Translations under genes and position numbers: made by a program | The notes under the pieces: model-generated | The model's input: the letters and a program-made list of their open reading frames with translations, nothing else | Told to the model about the DNA's origin: nothing | Database searches by the model: none | Assembly (NCBI GenBank): GCA_035556735.1 | Contig: DATMFF010000002.1 | Coordinates: 62,001 to 126,000 of the forward strand | Source of the DNA: CANJBX01 sp035556735 | GTDB lineage: Bacteria > Pseudomonadota > Alphaproteobacteria > Rhizobiales > Xanthobacteraceae | DNA: 64,000 bases | Direction: 5' to 3' | Shown here: piece after piece, positions 43,502-52,148 of the stretch | How the letters are laid out: each line of letters opens with the position of its first letter | Numbering within the stretch: position 1 is the stretch's first letter

Positions 43502-44659
43502 CTAGCCCGAGGCGCGCTGCGGCTCGCGCTCCTTGACGGCGGGCTTGCTGGTGTGCATCTCGATCAGGCGCTCGCGTACCTGCTTCTCGAAGACGTATTG
43601 CGCCGGCCGCTGCTTGTCGAGCGGGATGTCCGGCGCCATCGGGCCCTCGGTCCGCACGCCGCGCAGTGCGACCATCGCCGCCTTGATCGGGTTCGACACG
43701 GCGTGGTTGACGGCGGTGGCCTCGAAGCCGCTGTGCACCATGCAGTCGGCGCACTTCTCGTAGTTGCCGGTGCCGTAGGCGTCCCAGTCGGTGCCTTCCA
43801 TCAGTTCCTTGAAGGTCTTGGTGTAGCCCTCGCCGAGCAGGTAGCAGGGGCGCTGCCAGCCGAACACGGTGCGCGTCGGATTGCCCCACGGCGTGCAGTG
43901 GTAGGCCTGGTTGCCCGCGAGGAAGTCGAGGAACAGGCTCGACTGGCTGAACGACCACGCGCGACCGTTGCGGCCGAGCCGGAAGATGTCGCGGAACAGT
44001 TCCTTGGTGCGGGTGCGGTTGAGGAAGTGCTGCTGGTCGGGCGCCCGCTCATAGGCGTAGCCCGGCGACACTGTGATGCCGTCGACCCCCATGGGCCCGA
44101 GGCTGTCGAAGAAGGCCGCGACCTGCTCCGGCTTTGCGGTGTTGTAGAGCGTGCAGTTGATGTTGACGCGGAAGCCGCGCGCCTTGGCTTCCTTGATGGC
44201 CTCCACGGCGCGATCATAGACGCCGTCCTGGCAGACCGCGTGATCGTGCATCTCCCGGTCGCCGTCGAGATGGACGGACCACACGAAGAACGGGCTCGGC
44301 TCGTACTTGCTGAGGTTCTTCTTGAGCAGCAGCGCGTTGGTGCACAGGTAGACGAACTTGCGCCGCGCGATGATGCCCTTGACGATCTGCGGCAGTTCCT
44401 TGTGCAGCAGCGGCTCGCCGCCGGCGATCGACACCACCGGCGCCCCGCACTCGTCGACCGCCGCCAGCGCGTCGGCCACCGAGATGCGCTTGTTGAGGAT
44501 CTCGTCGGGATAATCGATCTTGCCGCAGCCCGCGCAGGCGAGGTTGCAGCGGAACAGCGGTTCCAGCATCAGCACGAGCGGATAGCGCTTGCGGCCCATC
44601 AGCCGCTGTCGCATCACGTAAGCGCCGACCAGCGCTTTCTGCAGCAGAGGAATTCCCAC
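43502..44659 (-). CDS. hpnH: Adenosyl-hopene transferase HpnH (radical SAM)
   Basis: Attaches the 5'-deoxyadenosyl group to hopene, the first step of C35 side-chain synthesis. The 385-residue protein has the radical SAM cluster motif CNLACAGC (Cys38, 42, 45), SIAGGEPLLHKEL, and further cysteines (CTPWG, CADCMVHSG) towards the C terminus. The N terminus MGIPLLQKALVGAYVMRQ is typical of HpnH. It follows ispH by 9 bp and dxs further upstream, so the isoprenoid precursor genes and side-chain gene form one unit. The usual next enzyme, HpnG, is not in the window. Confidence 0.95.
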   Translation of the reverse strand: MGIPLLQKALVGAYVMRQRLMGRKRYPLVLMLEPLFRCNLACAGCGKIDYPDEILNKRISVADALAAVDECGAPVVSIAGGEPLLHKELPQIVKGIIARRKFVYLCTNALLLKKNLSKYEPSPFFVWSVHLDGDREMHDHAVCQDGVYDRAVEAIKEAKARGFRVNINCTLYNTAKPEQVAAFFDSLGPMGVDGITVSPGYAYERAPDQQHFLNRTRTKELFRDIFRLGRNGRAWSFSQSSLFLDFLAGNQAYHCTPWGNPTRTVFGWQRPCYLLGEGYTKTFKELMEGTDWDAYGTGNYEKCADCMVHSGFEATAVNHAVSNPIKAAMVALRGVRTEGPMAPDIPLDKQRPAQYVFEKQVRERLIEMHTSKPAVKEREPQRASG

Positions 44660-44668
44660 GATCGATTC

Positions 44669-45637
44669 CTATGGTTGGGGCGCGGTCGCCCGAATTTTGC
44701 GCGAGCCGGTGAGGGGGTCGGCGAGTTCCGCCGGCATGCGGAATTCGACCGCCTCGACCCGGCCGTCCAGGGTCTCGACGTCCACGGGACCGAACCGCCG
44801 CAGCGATTCGATCACATGCTTCACCAGCACTTCCGGCGCCGAAGCCCCGGCGGTCAGTCCCACGACGCTCACGTCCGTGAACCACTCCGGTTTCAACTCG
44901 TTGCCGTCCGCGATCAGATAGCTGGGCTTGCTGGCCTCTTGCCCGATCTCGCGCAACCGGTTGGAATTAGAACTGTTCTCGGCTCCGACCACGAGAATGA
45001 CGTCGGCCACCTTGCATAGTTCACGAACGGCGGCTTGTCGATTCTGCGTGGCATAGCAGATGTCTTTGGTTTCCGGCCCGATGATGTCGGAAAAGCGACG
45101 CTGAAGCGCGGCGATAATACCCTTGGTGTCGTCCACGCTCAATGTCGTCTGGGTGACATAGGCAACCGGGGCGTCGGAGGGGATGGTCAGGGTGTCCACG
45201 TCCTTTTCCGTCTGCACCAGGACCACCGGTCCGGCGATCTGCCCACGGGTGCCCTCCACCTCCGGGTGGCCCTCGTGGCCGATCAGGATGAGCGTGCGGC
45301 CCTGGGCCACGTAGCGGCGGCCGTGGTTGTGGACCTTGGTGACGAGCGGGCAGGTGGCGTCGAGCACGCGCAACCCGCGGTCCTGCGCCGCGGCCTCGAC
45401 GTCCTGGGGCACCCCATGGGCGCTGAACACGGTGTGGGCGTTCGCAGGCACGTCGGCTAGGTCCTCCACGAACTTCACGCCCTTCGCCTTGAGGCGCTCC
45501 ACCACGTACTTGTTGTGCACGATCTCGTGGCGCACGTAGATCGGCGGGCCGTACTTCTCGAGCGCGCGCTCGACGATCTCGATCGCGCGCACGACACCGG
45601 CGCAGAACCCGCGAGGCTGGGCGAGGATGACTTTCAT
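44669..45637 (-). CDS. ispH: 4-hydroxy-3-methylbut-2-enyl diphosphate reductase
   Basis: Iron-sulfur enzyme making IPP and DMAPP in the last MEP-pathway step. From ATG 45637 it has 322 residues; AGGGA lies seven bases upstream. The three cluster cysteines are Cys12 (PRGFCAGV), Cys96 (DATCPLVTK) and Cys194 (DICYATQNRQ). SSNSNRL and the Glu of the HEGHPEVEGT segment are also conserved. The open frame upstream to 47359 is a shadow of dxs. It starts 20 bp after dxs and ends 9 bp before hpnH. The pairing suggests matched supply of C5 units to hopanoid synthesis. Confidence 0.97.
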   Translation of the reverse strand: MKVILAQPRGFCAGVVRAIEIVERALEKYGPPIYVRHEIVHNKYVVERLKAKGVKFVEDLADVPANAHTVFSAHGVPQDVEAAAQDRGLRVLDATCPLVTKVHNHGRRYVAQGRTLILIGHEGHPEVEGTRGQIAGPVVLVQTEKDVDTLTIPSDAPVAYVTQTTLSVDDTKGIIAALQRRFSDIIGPETKDICYATQNRQAAVRELCKVADVILVVGAENSSNSNRLREIGQEASKPSYLIADGNELKPEWFTDVSVVGLTAGASAPEVLVKHVIESLRRFGPVDVETLDGRVEAVEFRMPAELADPLTGSRKIRATAPQP

Positions 45638-45657
45638 GGAGCTTCCCTGCGTCCGGT

Positions 45658-47589
45658 TCACGCGCGCAGCGGCTTCGCCGCGGGCATGTCGCGGCCGAGC
45701 ACCTCGAACACCCGGGTGACGATGGCCTTGGCGTCGAGCCCGGCGCGCGCATACATCGCCGCCGGCGTGTCCTGGTCGATGAAGATGTCGGGCAGCACCA
45801 TCGAGCGCACGCGCAGGCCATGGTCGAGCAGGCCGCGCTCGGCGAGTGTGTGCATCACGTGCGAGCCGAACCCGCCGATCGAGCCTTCCTCGATGGTGAT
45901 CAGCACCTCGTGCTCGCGCGCGATCCGCGTCACGAGGTCGACGTCGAGCGGCTTGGCGAACCGGGCGTCCGCCACGGTGGTCGAGAGGCCATAGACGGCG
46001 AGCTCGTCTGCCGCCTTCAGGCATTCGGTCAGGCGCGTGCCGAGCGAGAGCAGAGCGATCGAGTTGCCCTCGCGCACGATGCGGCCCCTGCCGATCTCCA
46101 GCGGCTTGCCCGCGTCGGGCAGCGGCACGCCGACGCCTTCGCCGCGCGGATAGCGCAGCGCCGACGGCGCATCGTCGATCGCCGCGGCGGTCGCGACCAT
46201 GTGCACCAGCTCGGCTTCGTCGGCCGCAGCCATGATGATCATGTGGGGCAGGCAGCCGAGGAACGCGACGTCGAACGAACCCGCGTGGGTCGGCCCGTCG
46301 GCGCCCACGAGGCCGGCGCGGTCCATCGCAAAGCGCACCGGCAGCTTCTGGATGGCGACGTCGTGCACGACCTGATCGTACGCGCGTTGCAGGAAGGTCG
46401 AATAGATCGCGCAGAACGGCTTGTAGCCCTCGGTGGCGAGGCCGGCCGCGAACGTCACTGCGTGCTGCTCGGCGATGCCGACGTCGAAGGTCCGTTCGGG
46501 AAATGCCTTGCCGAAGATGTCGATGCCGGTGCCGGAGGGCATGGCCGCGGTGATGCCGACGATGCGGTCGTCCCTGCTGGCTTCCTTGACCAGCGCGTCG
46601 CCGAACACCTTGGTGTAGCTCGGCGCCTGCGCCTGCGCCTTCACCTGCTTGCCGGTGATGACGTCGAACTTGACGACGCCGTGGTACTTGTCGGCGGCCG
46701 CCTCGGCGGGCGCGTAGCCCTTGCCCTTCTGGGTGACGACATGCACCAGGATGGGCCCGTTCTGCGCGTCGCGCACGTTGCGCAGCACCGGCAGCAGGTG
46801 ATCGAGGTTGTGCCCGTCGATCGGGCCGACATAGAGGAAGCCGAGCTCGTCGAACAGCGTGCCGCCCGAGAGGAACCCGCGCGCCATTGCTTCCGCCTGC
46901 AGGGCGCGGCGCTCGATGCCCTTGGGCAGGTGCTTTGCGAACTGCTTGCCGATCTCGCGCAGCGACAGATAGGCCTTGCCGGAGATCGCGCGCGCCAGAT
47001 ACGCCGACATCGCGCCCACGGGCGGGGCGATCGACATGTCGTTGTCGTTGAGGATCACGATCAGGCGCGTGTTCATGCCGCCGGCGTTGTTCATCGCCTC
47101 GTAAGCCATGCCGGCCGAGAGAGCGCCGTCGCCGATCACGCAGATTACGTTGTTCTGCCGGCCCTCGAGGTCGCGCGCGACGGCCATGCCGAGGCCCGCG
47201 GAGATCGAGGTCGATGCGTGCGCCGCGCCGAACGGATCGTAGTCGCTCTCGGCGCGCTTGGTGAATCCGGACAGGCCGCCGCCCTGGCGCAGGGTGCGGA
47301 TGCGGTCGCGCCGGCCGGTCAGAATCTTGTGAGGATAGGCCTGGTGGCCCACATCCCAAATCAACCTGTCATGCGGCGTGTCGAAGATGTAATGAAGGGC
47401 CACCGTGAGCTCGATCACGCCCAGCCCGGCCCCGAGGTGGCCGCCGGTATGGGACACCGCGTTGATCGTCTCCTCGCGCAGTTCCCGTGCAACCTCGTGC
47501 AGGTCGGCCTCGTTGAACTGCCGGAGATCGCGCGGATCGTTAATGCGGTGTAAGAGGCGACGGGGGTTTCGGGTGCTATCGTCTGACAT
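45658..47589 (-). CDS. dxs: 1-deoxy-D-xylulose-5-phosphate synthase
   Basis: Thiamine-diphosphate enzyme that condenses pyruvate and glyceraldehyde 3-phosphate, the entry step of the MEP pathway. The 643-residue protein has SHTGGHLGAGLGVIELTVALH, GDGALSAG (153-160) of the ThDP motif, HVVTQKGKGY, and the transketolase pyrimidine-binding region GIAEQHAVTFAAGLA. Length matches Dxs. It is first in dxs-ispH-hpnH and divergent from hpnN over a 244-bp gap. In that gap I found no EcfG-type promoter. Confidence 0.97.
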   Translation of the reverse strand: MSDDSTRNPRRLLHRINDPRDLRQFNEADLHEVARELREETINAVSHTGGHLGAGLGVIELTVALHYIFDTPHDRLIWDVGHQAYPHKILTGRRDRIRTLRQGGGLSGFTKRAESDYDPFGAAHASTSISAGLGMAVARDLEGRQNNVICVIGDGALSAGMAYEAMNNAGGMNTRLIVILNDNDMSIAPPVGAMSAYLARAISGKAYLSLREIGKQFAKHLPKGIERRALQAEAMARGFLSGGTLFDELGFLYVGPIDGHNLDHLLPVLRNVRDAQNGPILVHVVTQKGKGYAPAEAAADKYHGVVKFDVITGKQVKAQAQAPSYTKVFGDALVKEASRDDRIVGITAAMPSGTGIDIFGKAFPERTFDVGIAEQHAVTFAAGLATEGYKPFCAIYSTFLQRAYDQVVHDVAIQKLPVRFAMDRAGLVGADGPTHAGSFDVAFLGCLPHMIIMAAADEAELVHMVATAAAIDDAPSALRYPRGEGVGVPLPDAGKPLEIGRGRIVREGNSIALLSLGTRLTECLKAADELAVYGLSTTVADARFAKPLDVDLVTRIAREHEVLITIEEGSIGGFGSHVMHTLAERGLLDHGLRVRSMVLPDIFIDQDTPAAMYARAGLDAKAIVTRVFEVLGRDMPAAKPLRA

Positions 47590-47833
47590 GGATACTCTTA
47601 CTCCCCTCGATCGCGGGTTGTTCCACCATAAGTTGCTGTCCGATCAAATGTCGGCTGCCAATAGGCCTACATTGATTTAAGAAAGCGGCACCGTTGCCGA
47701 TGAAACGTGGGCCGGTGAAATTTGGCGGTCGATCAACGGGTTAGACCTAATCTGGACATAGAGTTGCGGCTTATCGGCCTGTCGCTGGTAACGCCGGAAC
47801 GGCGCATTGGTTCTATATAGACGTCGAATATCC

Positions 47834-50443
47834 ATGAAGATCATCACGGTAGCGGTCGTTCAACTCATAAAGCTGTGTACGCGGCAGGCCTGGGCGGTCA
47901 TCGCCTTATCGGTCGTCCTGACGGGGCTGTCGGCGGGTTACGCCGCACGGAATTTCGCGATCAACACCGACATCAGCCGGCTGATTGCGTCCGACCTGCC
48001 GTGGCGCCAGCGCGAGCTCGCAGTCGACGCTTTGTTCCCGCAGTTCGACACGATCGCGGTAGTCGTGGAGGCGCCGACGCCCGAACTGGCCAGCCAGGCG
48101 ACGGCCGCGCTGGTGCGGCGTATGCATCAGCAAAGCAACCTGTTCCGCTCGATCACGCTGCCGGGCGGCGGCGAATTTTTCGCGCGCAACGGCCTTTTGT
48201 TCCAGGACCACGATCAGCTCAAGCAGACGCTCGATGCGCTGGTCGCGGCCGAGCCGTTGATTCAGGTGCTCGCCAGCGATCCGTCGCTGCGCGGCATCAC
48301 CCAGACCATGTCGTTCGGGTTGATGGGTGTGCAGCAGGGCCGCCTGCAGCTCGACGCCATGGCGGGCGCGCTCAACATGGCGGCGCAGACCAGCGAGCGC
48401 GTGCTCGCCGGCGAGCCTGCCAGTTTCTCGTGGCGCAACCTCGTCGCGGGCCGCGCCGCCGAACCCAACGAGCTGCGCCAGATCATCGTCGTGCGACCCG
48501 TGCTCGACTACTCGGCGCTCGAGCCGGGCAAGGCCGCGAGCGACGCCATCCGCCAAGCTGCGGCCGACCTCAACCTCGCGCAGGGCATGCAGGCCACCGT
48601 GCGCCTCACCGGGCCGGTGCCCATGGCGGACGAGGAGTTCGCCACCATCAAGGAGAATGCCGTTCCGCACGGCATCGCCACCATCCTCATCGTGCTGTTC
48701 ATCCTCTGGCGCGCGCTCGGCTCGGGCCGCACCATCGTCGCGGTGTTCGCCAGCCTGATCGTGGGCCTCGCCGTCACCGCGGCAGTCGGCCTGCTGATGG
48801 TCGGCACGCTCAACCTCATCTCGGTGTACTTCGCCGTGCTGTTCGTCGGTCTCGGCGTCGATTTCGGCATCCAGTTCGCGGTGCGCTACCGCTCGGAGCG
48901 CCACCGCGTCGGCGACCTGAAGGAATCGTTGCTGCAGACCGGACGCTACATCGCCGCGCCGCTCACGCTCGCCGCGCTCGCCACCGCCGCCGGATTCCTG
49001 TCGTTCCTGCCGACGGATTATCGCGGGGTGTCCGAGCTCGGCCTGATCGCGGGCGTCGGCATGCTGATCGCCTTCGCGACCAGCGTGACGCTGCTGCCCG
49101 CCCTGCTGGCGGTGCTCAAGCCGCCGGGCGAGCCCGAGGCGCTCGGCTATCCCGCGCTTGCGCCGATCGACCGCTTCCTCGACCGACGCCGCATCGCGGT
49201 GCTGACCGTCACGCTGCTTGTCATCATCGCCGGCCTGCCGCTGCTCGCCTGGCTGCGCTTCGACTTCAATCCGATCAACCTGCGCAGTCCCAAGGTCGAG
49301 TCGGTCGCAACGTTCCTCGACCTGCGCAACGACCCGTCCGGCAACGTCAACGCCAGCGAAGTGCTCACCGCCACGCTCGACGACGCCGAGAAGGCCGCGG
49401 CGCGGCTGCGCGAGGTGCCGCAGGTGTCGCGCGCGATCACGCTCAACACGTTCGTGCCGCAGGACCAGGACCGCAAGCTGCAGCTCATCCAGACCGCGGC
49501 GGGCGAGCTCGGTCCCGCGCTCAATCCCGACGAGGCGACGCCGCCGCCGACCGACGCCGAGAACGTCGCGGCGCTCAACACCGCGGCGCAGACGCTCACG
49601 CGCACCGCAGGCAACGCGACCGGCCCGGGCGCGGACGCCGCCAAGCGGCTGGCCACGGCGCTCACCGCCCTGGCGTCGGCGCAGCCCGACGTGCGCGCGC
49701 GCGCGCAAGCCGCGTTCGTGCCGCCGCTCAAGACGGCGCTCGACGAGTTGCGCGGCCTGCTGAGCGCGCAGCGCGTCACCCTCGACACGCTGCCGGCCGA
49801 CCTCAAGCGGGAGTGGGTCGCGGCCGACGGGCGTGCGCGCGTGCAGATCACGCCCAAGGGCAACGCCAACGACACCGAGGCGCTGCGCGAGTTCGCCGAG
49901 GCCGTGCTCAAGGTCGAGCCCACGGCCATCTCCGGGCCGATCTCGATCCTGGAATCGAGCCGCACCATCGTGCGCGCGTTCTTCGAGGCCGGCGCCTGGG
50001 CGCTCGTCTCGATCACGCTGCTGCTGTGGCTGACGCTGCGCCGCATCACCGACGTGCTGCTGACGCTGATCCCGCTGCTGCTGGCGGGCGTCGTCACCCT
50101 CGAGATCTGCGTCTTGATCGACCTGCCGATGAACTTCGCCAACATCATCGCGCTGCCGCTGCTGCTGGGCGTCGGCGTGGCCTTCAAGATCTATTACATC
50201 ATGGCCTGGCGCGAGGGGCAGACCAACCTGCTGCAGTCCGTGCTCACGCGCGCGGTGATGTTCTCGGCGGCAACCACGGCCACCGCCTTCGGCAGCCTGT
50301 GGCTGTCGAGCCACCCCGGCACGTCGAGCATGGGCAAGCTGCTGGCGCTCTCGCTGGTGTGCACGCTCGCCGCCGCCGCGCTGTTCCAGCCGATCCTGAT
50401 GGGCAAGCCGCGCCAGTTGCAGGCACCGCCCGAGGTGAAGTGA
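47834..50443 (+). CDS. hpnN: Hopanoid transporter HpnN (RND/MMPL family)
   Basis: Inner-membrane RND-type transporter, known in Rhodopseudomonas to move hopanoids to the outer membrane. ATG 47834 gives 869 residues; the frame is open to TTG 47807 but without a ribosome binding site. Layout: TM1 (about 15-38), first periplasmic domain, TM2-6 (about 270-420) with GLGVDFGIQF, second loop after TM7 (about 455-475) with the HpnN-like NLRSPKVESVATFLDL, and TM8-12 near the C terminus (about 715-850). The second loop contains an Ala/Thr-rich helical stretch (about 560-650). It is divergent from dxs. Confidence 0.92.
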   Translation: MKIITVAVVQLIKLCTRQAWAVIALSVVLTGLSAGYAARNFAINTDISRLIASDLPWRQRELAVDALFPQFDTIAVVVEAPTPELASQATAALVRRMHQQSNLFRSITLPGGGEFFARNGLLFQDHDQLKQTLDALVAAEPLIQVLASDPSLRGITQTMSFGLMGVQQGRLQLDAMAGALNMAAQTSERVLAGEPASFSWRNLVAGRAAEPNELRQIIVVRPVLDYSALEPGKAASDAIRQAAADLNLAQGMQATVRLTGPVPMADEEFATIKENAVPHGIATILIVLFILWRALGSGRTIVAVFASLIVGLAVTAAVGLLMVGTLNLISVYFAVLFVGLGVDFGIQFAVRYRSERHRVGDLKESLLQTGRYIAAPLTLAALATAAGFLSFLPTDYRGVSELGLIAGVGMLIAFATSVTLLPALLAVLKPPGEPEALGYPALAPIDRFLDRRRIAVLTVTLLVIIAGLPLLAWLRFDFNPINLRSPKVESVATFLDLRNDPSGNVNASEVLTATLDDAEKAAARLREVPQVSRAITLNTFVPQDQDRKLQLIQTAAGELGPALNPDEATPPPTDAENVAALNTAAQTLTRTAGNATGPGADAAKRLATALTALASAQPDVRARAQAAFVPPLKTALDELRGLLSAQRVTLDTLPADLKREWVAADGRARVQITPKGNANDTEALREFAEAVLKVEPTAISGPISILESSRTIVRAFFEAGAWALVSITLLLWLTLRRITDVLLTLIPLLLAGVVTLEICVLIDLPMNFANIIALPLLLGVGVAFKIYYIMAWREGQTNLLQSVLTRAVMFSAATTATAFGSLWLSSHPGTSSMGKLLALSLVCTLAAAALFQPILMGKPRQLQAPPEVK

Positions 50444-50519
50444 CGCTCGTCTGAGGGATTGGCCGTCCGGGTGTTCGTGCCTCGCGGTGAGGGCAGGCCA
50501 GGCGGACCGGCGCGGAGGC

Positions 50520-51173
50520 TTATCGCCGCAGCGTGCCGTTCGGGGGTGTGCCTTGCGCGCGCGGGGCGCTCTGCACGCCGCCACCCTGGGTGCGCGCCTT
50601 GCGCTGCACGGGCGCGGGCTTGGCCGCTTCCTTCTGCGGATACACCGAAGGGTCGAGCTCGGCGTAGGCGGTCTCGGGCAGGCGTTGCCACACCTGGTCG
50701 CGCCCCAGCAGCGAAATGCCGAGATAGCCGCGCACGGTCAGCGTCTGCCCGTCGGGAGAGAGCCGCATCAGCGCCCGGTACACCGTGCCGTCGCGCGGGT
50801 CGAGGATGCGCCCGTCCTCGTATTTGAGGCCGTCGCGCTTCATGTTCGTGATGATGGTCAGGCCGAGCCACGGCGCGCCGCGCTGCTCACCCTCGCAATG
50901 CTCGCACACCGGGTTGGGAGGGTCCCCCGGCTGCGAGAACATCTTGGCGATCTTGCCCTCGTAGAGGCCGTTGCGCTCGCCGATCAGGAACCAGCCCTGC
51001 GACTGGCCGGTCTGGTCGTCGATCTGCTGCCACAGGCCCGCGGCGGTCGGCTGCTCGGTCTGGGCCGGCGCCGCCGGCGGGGGCGCCATCTGCGCGGATG
51101 CCGGCATTGCAAGCATGAGCATCGCCGCGCCCGCAAGCCAGGCCGATCGCCTCGTCATTACCAATTGCTTCAT
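50520..51173 (-). CDS. Secreted DUF2147 family protein
   Basis: A 217-residue exported protein. The signal peptide (MKQLVMTRRSAWLAGAAMLMLAMPASAQ in pieces: basic start, Leu/Ala-rich core, ASAQ cleavage) is followed by a Pro/Ala-rich linker and a DUF2147 domain (about 45-165). The domain starts GLWQQIDDQTG and has CEHCEGEQRG, ILDPRDGTVYRA and the end LTVRGYLGISLLGRDQVWQRL. Such proteins are periplasmic and of unknown function. The Lys/Arg/Pro-rich tail is unstructured. ATG 51173 is chosen; ATGs at 51182, 51179 and 51158 are also in frame. It converges on hpnN. Confidence 0.82.
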   Translation of the reverse strand: MKQLVMTRRSAWLAGAAMLMLAMPASAQMAPPPAAPAQTEQPTAAGLWQQIDDQTGQSQGWFLIGERNGLYEGKIAKMFSQPGDPPNPVCEHCEGEQRGAPWLGLTIITNMKRDGLKYEDGRILDPRDGTVYRALMRLSPDGQTLTVRGYLGISLLGRDQVWQRLPETAYAELDPSVYPQKEAAKPAPVQRKARTQGGGVQSAPRAQGTPPNGTLRR

Positions 51174-51217
51174 GCGCATCATCCAAACCGCATTCGATGA
51201 TGCGGCAAACTGCAAAC

Positions 51218-51279
51218 GCAATATGGTGATTTTGCGGGGTCGGCGCCGCTCTGTCTCTGAACAAGATTGGCCATATTGC
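51218..51279. repeat. 9-bp inverted repeat in the divergent DUF2147/deaminase promoter region
   Basis: GCAATATGG at 51218-51226 and its exact complement CCATATTGC at 51271-51279, separated by 44 bases, in a locally A/T-richer region between two divergent genes. It may be a pair of half-operators, or chance. Confidence 0.3.
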
Positions 51280-51342
51280 AATTGCCGCGAGGGTACTAAG
51301 CTACGAAGCTCGGGTCCATGCCGGTGGGCGGGTAGAGGGCAA

Positions 51343-51957
51343 ATGTCTCAGGCAGGTCTCCAGCCGTTCGACGTGGCGATGATGCGGCGCTGCATTGAAC
51401 TTTCCAGGGCGGCCGCGCGGGCGGGCGAGATTCCCTTCGCCAGCCTGATCTGCCGGGACGGGGAGGTGGTGGCCGAGGCGACCAACCGCGTCGTGCGCGA
51501 TCAGGACGTGACGCGCCATGCCGAGATCATCGCGCTCGGTCAGGCGCAGCAGGTGCTCGGCAGCCGCGTGCTCGCCGGCTGCACGCTCTATTCCAATGTC
51601 GAGCCCTGTCCGATGTGCGCCTTTCCGGTGCGCGAGGCGCAGGTCGCCCGCGTGGTGTTCGCGCTGCGCTCGCCGCTCATGGGCGGATTCTCGAAGTGGA
51701 ACATCCTGCGCGACCCGGAGCTCTCCAGCGTGATGCCGGAAGCCTTCGGCAGCGTGCCGGAAGTGGTGGTGGGGCTGCTCGCGCGCGAGGCCGAGAAGGT
51801 GTGGATCAAGTGGAACCCGATCGCCTGGACCGTCATCCGCTACCGCGGCTGTTTCGATCCCTCGCCGCTGGAAACGTCCGCGGAGGTTCCGCTCGAGCGC
51901 TTCGCGCCGGTGCGCGGACGCAACTTCTTTAGGCAGTTGCTCGCCATCCATCGCTGA
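51343..51957 (+). CDS. Nucleoside deaminase (CDA/TadA superfamily)
   Basis: Zinc-dependent deaminase of 204 residues. The zinc ligands and proton shuttle are present: His59-Ala-Glu61 in RHAEIIAL and Cys89/Cys92 in EPCPMC. The core resembles TadA and guanine deaminase, but the C-terminal extension of about 60 residues (WIKWNPIAWTVIRYRGCF) and missing TadA-specific tail argue against the tRNA enzyme. Substrate unknown. ATG 51343 follows GAGGGC and gives a start close to the domain; the frame is open further upstream without similarity. It is divergent from DUF2147. Confidence 0.85.
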   Translation: MSQAGLQPFDVAMMRRCIELSRAAARAGEIPFASLICRDGEVVAEATNRVVRDQDVTRHAEIIALGQAQQVLGSRVLAGCTLYSNVEPCPMCAFPVREAQVARVVFALRSPLMGGFSKWNILRDPELSSVMPEAFGSVPEVVVGLLAREAEKVWIKWNPIAWTVIRYRGCFDPSPLETSAEVPLERFAPVRGRNFFRQLLAIHR

Positions 51958-52007
51958 GCCGGCGAGGGCCCGTCCGCTCGGCTGAACGGCCGCCCGGCGG
52001 GATTTCG

Positions 52008-52043
52008 GACGGCGCGTCACGCAATCCGGACGCCGGATCATTG
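52008..52043. promoter_or_regulatory. Candidate AraC-family operator upstream of the methyltransferase
   Basis: Two direct repeats 21 bp apart: GACGGCGCGTCACGC at 52008-52022 and GACGCCGGATCATTG at 52029-52043. Both fit GACGnnnnnTCA. The same arrangement occurs upstream of the neighbouring araC-type gene (54047-54082). A further partial copy (GCGTCATTC) begins near 52055. Confidence 0.45.
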
Positions 52044-52148
52044 AGCCGCTGTGCGCGTCATTCCAGTTTCGGCACGCGAGAATGGTCAGGCCGGCCCCCG
52101 TTTTCCCGGTCTGACCGGCTCCATCACAAGCTGCGAGGCGCGTCGATC

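Noticed and set aside
45638..47359. Upstream in-frame extension of ispH
   Set aside because: Lies over dxs on the same strand and is low-complexity; ATG 45637 has a good ribosome binding site and gives a standard IspH.
47906..50584. 892-codon minus-strand frame opposite hpnN
   Set aside because: His/Arg/Gln-rich shadow typical of high-GC antisense frames; hpnN on the plus strand is a recognisable transporter.
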